Shown here: piece after piece, positions 9,348 through 17,575 of the stretch
Numbering within the stretch: position 1 is the stretch's first letter
Layout of the letters: each line of letters opens with the position of its first letter
From: Methylobacterium oryzae
GTDB taxonomy: Bacteria; Pseudomonadota; Alphaproteobacteria; Rhizobiales; Beijerinckiaceae
Assembly: GCF_021398735.1 (NCBI RefSeq)
Contig: NZ_CP090349.1
Span: forward strand, 812,501-876,500
Direction of reading: 5' to 3'
DNA length: 64,000 bases
The notes under the pieces: model-generated
What the model was told of the DNA's origin: nothing
The model's database searches: none
What the model saw: the letters and a program-made list of their open reading frames with translations, nothing else
Position numbers and translations under genes: made by a program

Positions 9348-9866
9348 ACCCGCGCGTCGCGTCGACCGGACGGTCCGGTCGATCCTTGTTCTGGCGGCCC
9401 CACACGGTTGCCGTGCCCTGCAGCAATACAGGTTCGATACTCAAGACCGGCCCGATTCGGTCGCCTATCCTGTATCGATAGCATATGTCGCGGTTAAGTT
9501 GTTGCAGCAAAAATCGTTATCAACCACGGCGCACTACCTAAAGCGGTGGCGTCCGGCAGAGCGGCCGTATGATTTCTGTGATGTCTGCCAAGTGAGTAAG
9601 ATAGAATGAAAAATTGGAACGTTTGCTAAAATAATGAGAGCTTTCCCGCGTAATAGGTCGATTGGGCGAGTACGCAGGGCAACTGTACGATCGCTCGGGC
9701 CGCGGGCACCGGCGCCAGCCTGGCGCTGTCCGTCGCGCCCGGCGCGGCCAGTGGCTCCGGCTCCGGGACAGGCCGAGGCGTCGACGGTGTCCGTCATGCC
9801 GGCCGGCGAGGCCGTTTCGATCGGTGCGCCGGGTCCCGGCCATGGCGCGGCCGGGACCCGGTCCGC
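9348..9866. other. Intergenic region upstream of the small exported protein
   Basis: No supported gene is seen in these 519 bases. The part from about 9480 to 9660 is AT-rich and holds several TAAAAT/TAATGA-like stretches. It is probably the promoter region for the leftward efflux genes. No clear operator was found. Confidence 0.4.
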
Positions 9867-10142
9867 CTACTTGTCGAGGGCGTTCTCGACGGCGTCCTTG
9901 GCCTTGCCGCGCTCCTGCTGGGCCTGGCCCCGGAGCTTCTGGTCGCGTCCCTCGGCCTTCAGCGCCTCGTCGTCCGTCAGGTTGCCGACGCCGCGCTTGG
10001 CGCCGCCGACCGCCTCGTTGGCGAGGCCCTTGAGCCGGTCGACCGCGCCCGCCGTCGTCGGCGTGTCGTCGGCCAGCGCCGGGCCTGCGAGGGCGAGGCC
10101 GAGGAGGGCGCCACGAAGCGCCGTCTTGCGGGTGCTGCTCAT
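9867..10142 (-). CDS. CsbD-like protein with signal peptide
   Basis: A CsbD-family small stress-associated protein of 91 residues. It starts with an Ala/Leu-rich signal peptide (MSSTRKTALRGALLGLALAG, cleavage after PALA). The exported part has the CsbD pattern: GLANEAVGGAKRGVG, then LKAEGRDQKLRGQAQQERGK and a lysine-ending tail. The ATG at 10142 was chosen because GGGAGAA lies just upstream and the signal peptide begins there. A GTG at 10211 in the same frame would add 23 unlikely residues. Most CsbD proteins are cytoplasmic, so the export signal is unusual. The molecular role of the family is unknown. Confidence 0.82.
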   Translation of the reverse strand: MSSTRKTALRGALLGLALAGPALADDTPTTAGAVDRLKGLANEAVGGAKRGVGNLTDDEALKAEGRDQKLRGQAQQERGKAKDAVENALDK

Positions 10143-10317
10143 CCGGTTCTCCCGAGAGGTTCGAGGGAGCGCGGTCTGACCGACCGTCCGCGCCGGCGCA
10201 ATGACACACACGTACCGGATCGCCGGACCGGCAACCGGTACGGCACCGGTCCGCCGGTTCGGGCGTGTCCCGTGGCGCGGACGGCCCTGCGCGGCCGAGA
10301 TCCCGGCGCGGGGCCGG

Positions 10318-10833
10318 TCAGGCGGCGGACCGGAACGCCGCGCGCCCGTTGCGGAGGATCGAGATCAGCGCACCGACGAGGCCGGCCAGGATCACCCCGT
10401 CGATCGCCAGGAGGGTGATCGCCCGGTTCCACAGCCGGTCGAGGCCGAGATCGGTGGTGACGGACTCGGGATGCGCCGGGTCGGCCATCACGCCGATCGT
10501 GTAGTCGCCCGTGTGCAGGCCGGTGAACACGTAGTTCACCCGGCGGGTCACGCTGCCCTGGGGCGTCCGCAGCGAGAGCGTCGCGTCGCAGATGTGGAAC
10601 ACGAGCTTGGTGCTGCACTTGCCGTCGCTCACGCGGGCGTTCGGGACGGGCCGGGCGGCCTCGCGGACCTGCCAGTCCGAGATCAGCACGGGCGCCGTGT
10701 AGACGGCGCTGGCTGCCAGGAGGCCGCCGAACAGCACGAAGCCGAACAGCACGCCCAGGATGACGGTCCAGCTCGCGCGGTCGGGCGGCAGGCGCAGGGT
10801 CTCGGCGGTCTCGGGCTTGGCGGGCGATCCCAT
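10318..10833 (-). CDS. Two-helix membrane protein, partner of the M48 peptidase
   Basis: A 171-residue protein with membrane segments at about residues 23-47 and 140-160. Between them is a roughly 90-residue extracytoplasmic loop with two cysteines (DGKCSTKLVFHICDATL). The fold resembles other small predicted membrane proteins of unknown function. Its ATG is only 7 bases past the stop codon of the M48 peptidase gene, so the two are very likely cotranscribed and may work together. No domain was recognised. Confidence 0.75.
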   Translation of the reverse strand: MGSPAKPETAETLRLPPDRASWTVILGVLFGFVLFGGLLAASAVYTAPVLISDWQVREAARPVPNARVSDGKCSTKLVFHICDATLSLRTPQGSVTRRVNYVFTGLHTGDYTIGVMADPAHPESVTTDLGLDRLWNRAITLLAIDGVILAGLVGALISILRNGRAAFRSAA

Positions 10834-10840
10834 GCGATCC

Positions 10841-13180
10841 TCAAGCAGGCAGGGCTTCGGGAGAGGGGGTGTGGGCGGCGACGGTCGCGCTCGCGGCGCG
10901 CTCGGCCAGGGCGCGGCGGGCGTGGTGCGCGGCCTGGTAGCGGGCGATCAGGTCGGCGAAATCCTGCGGCTTCATCCGGCGCGGCAGTCCGACCGTGAGC
11001 GTCACGATGCGGCGCTTCGGGTCGAGCTTCACGGGGTGTCGCCCCGGGGCCCGCTCCGGCCAGTCCGCGCCCGGCGGCAGCAGCAGGCGGGTGACGATGC
11101 CGCCGCGGCTCAGCGACATGTCGAGATCGGCGACGGCCTCCCAGGGGATCACCCTGTCGAGACCGGGCGCCGTCAGCCCCGCGGGGCTCAGGATCAGGGC
11201 GATCGGCTCGCCCCGCGACAGGACGAAGGCGCCCGCCGCGCCGAAGGCGGCCGCGAGGGTCAGCGCCACGGCCGACACGATCCGGGCCTCGTAGGGCGAC
11301 AGCCCCGGGACGCGGAGCAGCACGAGCGCGAGCGCGGCGGCGGCGAAGAGGCCGGCGCTGGCGGACAGCGCGAGGCCGCGAGCGCGGTGGCTGGCGCGCA
11401 GCACCCGTTCCTCGGTTCCGACGTCCGCGGCGGTCGCCTCCAGATGCGCGCGGGCGGCGGCCTCTCGCGCGCGGACCGCGCCGAGGAAGTCCCGCGTCGC
11501 GGCCCGGCACAGGCCGTCGGGGTCGGCGAAGTAGGCGGCGAGCTGGTCGCGGGCCCGGGCCGGCGGCGCGGTTCCGGCCGCGGCGAGCAAGTCGGCGTCC
11601 ACCGCCAGTCCGAGGGCCGCGACGCGGTCGCGGGTCGGCGGGTGGGTGTCGGTCGGGTGGGCCTGCTCGTCCTCGAGGCGCGCCGCGGGATCCTCGAGGC
11701 CGCGCGCGATCGCGCCGTCGAACGCCGCCGCCACGAGGTCGGCGGCGGCCGTCTCCGGCGCGTCGGCCGCCGCGTCCAGGGTCTCGACGACGCGCGGGCG
11801 CGCGGCGCCGTAGCGCAGGAGCGCCCGGGCCGAGGCGTCGGGGGAGGTCACGGCGGCGCCGGCCGCGTCGGCCGCGAACTCGCGCACCCGGCTCCAGTGG
11901 CGCACGGCGAGGTGGAACTGCTCCATCACGAACAGGCCGAGGCGGATCGACGGCCCGAGCACGCCGAGCGCGCCGCGCTCGCGCTCGGCCATCGCGTCGA
12001 GGGAGCGCCCGACGCCCGCGTAGATCGGCAGGAAGCGCTGGCTGTAGGCGGTGTCGCCGCCGGCGTAGTGGGCGAGTTCGTGCCCGAGGATCGCAGCCGT
12101 CTCGTCGACGCGCAGCAGGGCGAGATAGGGCAGGGGCACGTAGAGGATCCGGCCGTCGAGCCGCGCGCCGCCGGGCTCGAGCACGGCCGGGCCGGCGCTG
12201 ACGAAGAAGCCCTCGGTGAGGCCGACGACCAGGGCCTCGGGCTTCAGCGCGCCCATCCGGTCGGCGAGCGCCTCGACGAGGCGCCAGAGACCCGGCGCCT
12301 CGGCCGGCGCGATCCGCCGCCCGAGGATCGGCAGCGGGTCGGGCGCGAAGGCGACGAGGGCCCGGCGCAGGCCGATCAGGGCGCCGCACGCGGCGAGGAT
12401 CGTGGCGCCGACCGCGCCGGCCGCGATCGCCAGGAGCTTCACGCCGCCGCCGCTGAGGCCGCCGTCGACGAGCAGCCCGGCCTCGAACAGGACCACCGCC
12501 ACGAGGCCGGCGGTCGCCGCCACGATCTGGGCGGCGAGGGCGGGCGGAAGCAGCCGCCGCACCAGCGAGAAGCCGCGGACCAGGGCGTCGCGCGACCCGC
12601 GTCCCAGCTGCCCGAGCAGGCCGCCGACGAGCAGAACGAGCACGGAGAGCGCCGCCGCGATTCCGCCGCCCGCGACCGCGACCGCCGGCAGCCTGCGCCG
12701 CCAGTCCATCACGGCGGCGAGGGTCCCCGCGTGGTCGCGGATCTCGCGGGCCTTCACCGCGGCGTAGGGGCCGCCGTAGAGGCGGCCGTCGTGCCGGAAC
12801 TGCAGGCTGAAATCGGGGCGCCCGTCCCGCGGAGACCGCGCCTCCAGATCCGCCACGACCGCGCCGAGGCGGTCGCGCTCGGCCGCGAAGGCCCGCCAGT
12901 CGTCGCGGCCGCGCTGGCCCTGCCAGAGCCCGATCAGCAGGATCGCGAGCGGCAGCAGCACGGTCGCTGCCAGGAGCCCGGCGAGGGCGCGCGGTCGCGA
13001 GCGGTCGCGCGGGGGCGCTGCTTCGGCGATGGTCGGCTCCTGGATAGCGAGACGCCGGCGCGGCAGGGCGGGCGCGGCAGGATTGCGGTCGGGTCGGCGT
13101 CCCGGTATCGAGCCGGCGCAGCGAACAGTCTCGGTCCAGGAGGCTATAGATGCGGTCGAGCTACAGCTTCCGAGCGACAA
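10841..13180 (-). CDS. Membrane-bound M48-family metallopeptidase
   Basis: A zinc protease of the HtpX/Ste24 class. The catalytic motif is ILGHELAHYAGGD (HExxH), and the likely third zinc ligand is the Glu of REFAADAAGA about 65 residues later. Several membrane segments precede the protease domain (around residues 64-85, 163-185, 205-240 and 250-270), and two more follow it. A PH-like C-terminal segment ends the protein. The start is uncertain. The frame opens at a TTG (13180) without a good ribosome site, and no ATG or GTG is found before a GTG around 12970, inside the first membrane helix. Quality control of membrane proteins is the family's usual job; the substrate here is unknown. Confidence 0.8.
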   Translation of the reverse strand: MSLGSCSSTASIASWTETVRCAGSIPGRRPDRNPAAPALPRRRLAIQEPTIAEAAPPRDRSRPRALAGLLAATVLLPLAILLIGLWQGQRGRDDWRAFAAERDRLGAVVADLEARSPRDGRPDFSLQFRHDGRLYGGPYAAVKAREIRDHAGTLAAVMDWRRRLPAVAVAGGGIAAALSVLVLLVGGLLGQLGRGSRDALVRGFSLVRRLLPPALAAQIVAATAGLVAVVLFEAGLLVDGGLSGGGVKLLAIAAGAVGATILAACGALIGLRRALVAFAPDPLPILGRRIAPAEAPGLWRLVEALADRMGALKPEALVVGLTEGFFVSAGPAVLEPGGARLDGRILYVPLPYLALLRVDETAAILGHELAHYAGGDTAYSQRFLPIYAGVGRSLDAMAERERGALGVLGPSIRLGLFVMEQFHLAVRHWSRVREFAADAAGAAVTSPDASARALLRYGAARPRVVETLDAAADAPETAAADLVAAAFDGAIARGLEDPAARLEDEQAHPTDTHPPTRDRVAALGLAVDADLLAAAGTAPPARARDQLAAYFADPDGLCRAATRDFLGAVRAREAAARAHLEATAADVGTEERVLRASHRARGLALSASAGLFAAAALALVLLRVPGLSPYEARIVSAVALTLAAAFGAAGAFVLSRGEPIALILSPAGLTAPGLDRVIPWEAVADLDMSLSRGGIVTRLLLPPGADWPERAPGRHPVKLDPKRRIVTLTVGLPRRMKPQDFADLIARYQAAHHARRALAERAASATVAAHTPSPEALPA

Positions 13181-13214
13181 AGATTGGGCGCAACCGGATC
13201 GATAACCGATTCGA

Positions 13215-13236
13215 CGGCCGGTTTTCTAACCGGCCG
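13215..13236. promoter_or_regulatory. Inverted repeat between divergent M48 and DUF4272 genes
   Basis: A perfect 9-bp inverted repeat (CGGCCGGTT and AACCGGCCG) with the spacer TTCT. It lies between the two divergent genes, within a patch of further CCGGTT/AACCGG half-sites (13191-13236). It could be an operator for either gene or a hairpin in the leader of the plus-strand gene. No known regulator is assigned. Confidence 0.4.
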
Positions 13237-13388
13237 AACGGCCACGTCAACCGAATGCTGCGGTCCGGCCTCCGAGGGCTCCGGGCGCGGCGCGCCTTGC
13301 CCGGCCGGCGCGCCCAGAGTGGGGCGGGCCCGGTTTGGATGCCAGCCTCGGAGGCGCCGCTCCGCGGGAAGACCGGAAGGGAGAGACC

Positions 13389-14483
13389 ATGAATCTGCTG
13401 AAGCGGCTGTTCGGACGCGCCGATGCGGCACCGGCGGAGGCGGCGCCGGACGAACCGCTTCTCGTCAACGCCTACGCGACCGTGCGCGACCTGCCCGCGC
13501 TCCCCTTCGACCACGCGCTGAACGGCCGGCGGGACCTGTCCGACCCCGAATTGCAGCCGCATCTCGACGGGTTCATCGGCTACGTCATGGGACGGGGCGA
13601 CGGGCAGATGACCGCCCACCGCTACCATCTCTGGCGCCACCTGCAGCGCGTCCGCAACCACGTCAGCTTCGCGGTCGCCGCGTCCGACCTGCCGCGCGTG
13701 GAAGCCTGGGCGCTCGCGGCGAACGCCGTCCTCTTCCTGCCCGACGGATCCGTGCGGGCGCCCGACATGGCGCTCCTCCTGTCGGCCGCGGGCGAGACGG
13801 ACGCCGCCGCGCGTCTGCCCTACCCGCCCGACGCCGTCGCGCGCCGCGCCCGGACCCTGGAGCACCTCGAGGATCTGGACCCGAAGCCGCCGGCCGGCAT
13901 GCCCCCCGCGCTCGGCGAGGCGGAGCTCGCGCTGCGACCGCCGGCGGAGGTGCTCCGGCGGGCTCTGGCCCTGCTCTACATCGCGGCCTGGGGGCAGGCC
14001 TTCGGCGCCGGCACGACGCTGCGCGAGCCGGGGCAGAGGACGCTGAATCCGATCGGCTTCGCGGCCCTGTCGCCGGCCGAGCGCGCCCAGATCGAGGCGG
14101 CGGACCCGAAGGACGCCGCGGCGGCGTCCTGGCGCTACGAGGCCGCGAACACCCTGCTGTGGGCGCTCGGCGTGCGCGCGGCCCGGATCGCCGACAGCGA
14201 CGCCACGGTCGACGTCGACGCGCTCTGGCGGGCGGTCGCGCCGCTCGCCCGGGACGCGGGCGCGGCCGACGCCGCGCGGCTGCGGCCGCCCGGCGAGATC
14301 CTGGAGGCGCTGGACCGCGCGTGGCGGGCGCACTGGGTCGTCCGGCAGGCGCGGCAGAAGGGGACAGCCCCCGCGGGGCTCAACGGCGACGTCGTGGCGG
14401 AGCGCCACGTCGCGCTGAACTGGCTGACCGGATTCCAGAACGACCGCGACACGCCCTGGGACGCGACCGACACGCCGACGTGA
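13389..14483 (+). CDS. DUF4272 domain-containing protein
   Basis: A 364-residue cytoplasmic protein of unknown function. The last 190 residues fit DUF4272: LRPPAEVLRRALALLYIAAW, then SWRYEAANTLLWALGV, LRPPGEILEALDRAWRAHWV and the ending ERHVALNWLTG with WDATDTPT. The N-terminal part (residues about 20-130) is a separate, less familiar region. The ATG at 13389 is preceded by AAGGGAGAG; an upstream in-frame start at 13335 has no ribosome site. No signal peptide or membrane helix is seen. It stands alone, divergent from the M48 gene. Confidence 0.8.
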   Translation: MNLLKRLFGRADAAPAEAAPDEPLLVNAYATVRDLPALPFDHALNGRRDLSDPELQPHLDGFIGYVMGRGDGQMTAHRYHLWRHLQRVRNHVSFAVAASDLPRVEAWALAANAVLFLPDGSVRAPDMALLLSAAGETDAAARLPYPPDAVARRARTLEHLEDLDPKPPAGMPPALGEAELALRPPAEVLRRALALLYIAAWGQAFGAGTTLREPGQRTLNPIGFAALSPAERAQIEAADPKDAAAASWRYEAANTLLWALGVRAARIADSDATVDVDALWRAVAPLARDAGAADAARLRPPGEILEALDRAWRAHWVVRQARQKGTAPAGLNGDVVAERHVALNWLTGFQNDRDTPWDATDTPT

Positions 14484-14495
14484 CCGCGCCGCGGC

Positions 14496-15884
14496 TCAGC
14501 GCAGACCGTCGAAATAGTCGAAGAACACGCGGTCCGGATCGTGCTCGTCGCGCAGCGCGCACAGCCTCTGCCACTTCTCGGGCGTGAACGCCTGGGCGAC
14601 GATCTCGGGCTGCTCGACCGTGTTGGTCTCGCCGATGTAGTAGCCGATGTTGAGCGGCTTCAGCGCGGCGATCACCGCCCGATGCCAGGCGGCGTTGGCC
14701 TGATCGTCGTCCGCCGCGTGCCACATGGTCCAGGGGCCGCCATAGACCTTCGAGGTCATGGAGCGGGCCATGTTCCGCTGCGGCCCCGGGACGTCGGGTC
14801 CGCAGAAGATCGTCGACAGGAACACCGAGGTCGCCGAAGGCGCCCGCTGCCACAGGGGCAGGATAGCCGCCATCACCGCGCCGGGGCTGTGATTGGAGAA
14901 GGTGGCCTCGACCCGGGATCGCACGCCCTCCGGGAAGAGCGCGCCGGACGCGTCGAACAGCTGCTCGAAGTCGAGGGGCGTCACCCGCGCGCTCGACAGG
15001 GGCGCGACCGGTGCGTCATCGAGCGGCGCCAGCGCGCGCCGGGCCGCCTCCGGGGTGTCCTCGAAGGCGGTGGCGGTGACCATGCAGACCCAGCCGTTCC
15101 GGTCCGCCGCCGCCTCGGCCAGCGCGGGCGGCGCCTTCACGAGGAACTGGGTCAGCTCGACGCTCGGCGCGATCGCGGGCGCCGCCTCGCCGAGCCACGT
15201 GCCGACGGCCGGCGCATCCTCGAGGCGATAGAAATACTCGCTCCCGTGAATGGCCTTCGGCAGCGCGTGGAGCTTGAGGAAATACTTCGTGACGATCCCG
15301 AAGAAGCCCGGGCCGGCGCCGCGCGCGGCCCAGAAGAAGTCCGGGTTCTCGGTCTCGCTGGCCCGGATCCGCTCGCCCTGGGCGGTGACGAGCTCGATCG
15401 CCTCGAGGCTCTCGGTGCCGTAGCCCCAGACCGTGGGGTTCCAGGCCATGCCGCCGCCGAGGAAGTAGCCGCTCGCCTTGACCTGGGGGCAGTGGCCGGT
15501 CGGGAAGGCGAGTCCGTGGGCGTTGAGCGCCTTCTGGATGTCGCGGTTGCTGACGATCGGCTGGATGACCGCCCGGCGCTGCGCGACATCGATCGCCAGG
15601 ATCCTGTCGAGGCTCCCGAGGTCGATCAGGATCCCGCCGTTGCGCAGGGTCGGCTGGCACCAGTTGTGGCCTCCGCCGCGGACGACGACCTTGAGGCCGT
15701 GCGCGCGGGCGAACTTCACGGTGGCGACGATGTCGTCCTCGTCGGCGGCCCTGACGATCATCTGCGGCGCCCGGTCGGGGATCAGCCTGTTCCACAGGTT
15801 CCCGTGAAGGGCCTCCCGGAACTGCGGGTCGCCCGCGTCGATGACCGGGCCCTTGCAGGCCGTCCTCAAGGTCTCAGCATTCAT
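14496..15884 (-). CDS. FAD-linked oxidoreductase, berberine-bridge-enzyme type
   Basis: A PCMH/VAO-fold flavoprotein of 462 residues. The FAD domain has VVVRGGGHNWC, whose His is the usual 8-alpha attachment site. It also has GHCPQVKASGYFLGGGM, whose Cys sits where the second (6-S-cysteinyl) bond forms in berberine-bridge enzymes, so FAD may be held by two covalent bonds. The C-terminal BBE element is seen as EKWQRLCALRDEHDPDRVFF. These enzymes oxidise sugars or alkaloid-like alcohols and amines; the substrate here is unknown. No signal peptide. It follows the deaminase gene by 87 bases on the same strand, so a shared purine-like substrate is possible but unproven. Confidence 0.87.
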   Translation of the reverse strand: MNAETLRTACKGPVIDAGDPQFREALHGNLWNRLIPDRAPQMIVRAADEDDIVATVKFARAHGLKVVVRGGGHNWCQPTLRNGGILIDLGSLDRILAIDVAQRRAVIQPIVSNRDIQKALNAHGLAFPTGHCPQVKASGYFLGGGMAWNPTVWGYGTESLEAIELVTAQGERIRASETENPDFFWAARGAGPGFFGIVTKYFLKLHALPKAIHGSEYFYRLEDAPAVGTWLGEAAPAIAPSVELTQFLVKAPPALAEAAADRNGWVCMVTATAFEDTPEAARRALAPLDDAPVAPLSSARVTPLDFEQLFDASGALFPEGVRSRVEATFSNHSPGAVMAAILPLWQRAPSATSVFLSTIFCGPDVPGPQRNMARSMTSKVYGGPWTMWHAADDDQANAAWHRAVIAALKPLNIGYYIGETNTVEQPEIVAQAFTPEKWQRLCALRDEHDPDRVFFDYFDGLR

Positions 15885-15971
15885 GACTGGGCACTGCGCG
15901 GGCGTGGGGGCCCGCTCGGGCGACGCGGCCTGAGCGGGCGGAGCAGGACGGCCGATCTCGCGATCCGGCCC

Positions 15972-16454
15972 TCAGTAGGGGACCCGGTCCGCCTTCTGGG
16001 CGTACTTCTTCCAGACCTCGACGGCCTCCTCGCGCATGATCTGCTGGGTCGGGATGGAGCGCTCGCCGACATCCTTCTTGAGCTCGGCGTAGATCATGCT
16101 GTCGTCGAAGCCGCCGTATTCCAGCGCGTCCTCGACCTGCGCCGCGTAGTAGACGTTCTTGACGCCGGCCCAGTAGGCGGCCGCCATGCACATCGGGCAG
16201 GGTTCGGCGCTGGTGTAGAGCGTCGCGTTCCGGAGCTTGAAGCTGCCCTGCGCCTTGCAGGCCTTCCGGATCGCCTCGATCTCGCCGTGCCAGGTCGGGT
16301 CGTTCTCGGCGACGACGCGGTTGGCGCCCTCGGCGATGATCTCGCCGTCCTGGACGATCACGCAGCCGAACACGCCGCCGGCACTGTCGACCAGCGACGT
16401 CTTCTCCGACAGGGCGATCGCCCGGGCCATGAACTTTTCGTGGTTGTCAGACAT
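15972..16454 (-). CDS. Guanine/nucleoside deaminase (CMP-dCMP deaminase fold)
   Basis: A zinc-dependent hydrolytic deaminase of 160 residues, close to the length of bacterial guanine deaminases (about 155). The zinc site is complete: WHGEIEAI supplies His and the catalytic Glu, and TSAEPCPMCMAA supplies the two cysteines. The C-terminal extension (SIPTQQIMREEAVEVWKKY) resembles the segment that covers the active site in GuaD-type enzymes. The ATG at 16454 is preceded by AGAGGTT. It is the first gene of a probable two-gene unit with the FAD oxidoreductase. Guanine is the most likely substrate, but related pyrimidine or pterin deamination cannot be excluded. Confidence 0.85.
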   Translation of the reverse strand: MSDNHEKFMARAIALSEKTSLVDSAGGVFGCVIVQDGEIIAEGANRVVAENDPTWHGEIEAIRKACKAQGSFKLRNATLYTSAEPCPMCMAAAYWAGVKNVYYAAQVEDALEYGGFDDSMIYAELKKDVGERSIPTQQIMREEAVEVWKKYAQKADRVPY

Positions 16455-17575
16455 TGGAACCTCTGTCGTCGCGAAACGGGTCGGTTGGTCGAGACTATGG
16501 ACCGCGAAGATTTCTTAATCGAGGGGCGGTCCCGATTGTTGTGTCGGACCGCACTAGACTTCGCGCGGCGTGCTTAACAACTCCGGGTCGGCCGACCGGC
16601 ATTGGCTTCGGGTCGAGCGATGTCGCCGCGCGGCTCGACCGAGCGGTGCGGGCTGTCACGGAGCGCGACCGCCATCGAGCCGCGCGGGCAGGATCGGCGA
16701 CGGGGCCGCGCGCGGATCGGGACGTTCCGCTGAAACCGTGCGTCCCGCGAAACGCATGTTCGTCAGCAGTAACGAGCGGCTACGCGCGGCTTGGCGACAG
16801 AATAGACAGGGCCGGAAGTGCCGCGTCAACGCCGGCCCGCGATCGTCGGCAGTCGAATTGTAAATATAGGGAAATGCAATAAAACGACCGTGAAGAGATG
16901 ATCGATCACGGTCTCCGGCTCGATCCGAGCAGCACATCCGGCGCGTCGCGGGCACGGCGGCGGCTCCTGATCGGGACGGCGGCGCCCCGGCTGAGACGGA
17001 CGGACAAGAAATATTCCGTCCCGTCATGGCAGGCCGCCCCGGCCTGCGCCACACCTTCCGCCGCGCCCGGCGACGATCGTCGCCGCCCCGTTTTTTCATT
17101 GTCGCTCCGTCCCAGCTCGGCGTGGCTCGGGCGGAGCGGGCGCCGAAAAAGTCCGGCGTTCCGGGCCGCGCGCGCGGAAGATAAATATCGTGCAAGCGTT
17201 TCCGCTTAAAAGACGATTGCCGTAGAGAACGTGCTGTATTTACAATTAAAATATTCGACCTCCGCGCTGAGGTCTTGACTCCGCTCGAAGCTTGCCCGCT
17301 GATACAGGTATGCAGAGCGGTGCTGCCAATGGAGTGGCGGGCGCTGGATGCAAGATCAATTTTCGGTTGTTTATCCTCGTGTTCCGCGGCGCGGCAGATC
17401 CCTGCGGGTCCGCCGCCGCCTCGGTGCCGCGGTCCACGGACCGGCCGTCCCGCCCGCCGGAGGTGGCGCCTCTCGGCCCCCCGGACCCATCGGGCGGTGA
17501 CCGGGCGCGGCGCCGGGGGCCGCGCGAAGCGAACGCGCGAGTGCAGGCAGCCGTGCAACGGAAGCGCGTCGGTTC
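16455..17575. other. Long intergenic region with no convincing gene
   Basis: About 1.1 kb without a frame that looks coding. The open frames present are Arg/Ser/Pro-rich, lack ribosome sites and have no recognisable domain. Two AT-rich islands (16850-16910 and 17170-17260) carry an inverted repeat described separately. The region separates the leftward deaminase gene from the rightward ABM-domain gene and may hold both promoters, a small RNA or the remains of a lost element. Confidence 0.5.
16852..17259. repeat. Inverted repeat pair flanking about 360 bases of non-coding DNA
   Basis: The 18 bases at 16852-16869 recur in inverted form at 17234-17259. The right copy matches it over almost the whole length but carries an extra TATTTTAA-like 8 bases in the middle. 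The shared core TTGTAAATA lies in AT-rich islands in an otherwise GC-rich region. No transposase or target-site duplication is evident. Confidence 0.4.

Noticed and set aside
10760..14587. Plus-strand open frame of 1275 codons
   Set aside because: It crosses the M48 gene in antisense and the DUF4272 gene in another frame. The composition is Arg/Gly/Ala-only, with no recognisable fold.
16656..17558. Minus-strand frame of 300 codons in the long intergenic region
   Set aside because: Arg/Ser/Pro-rich with abrupt composition changes, no ribosome site and no domain. It probably does not encode a protein.
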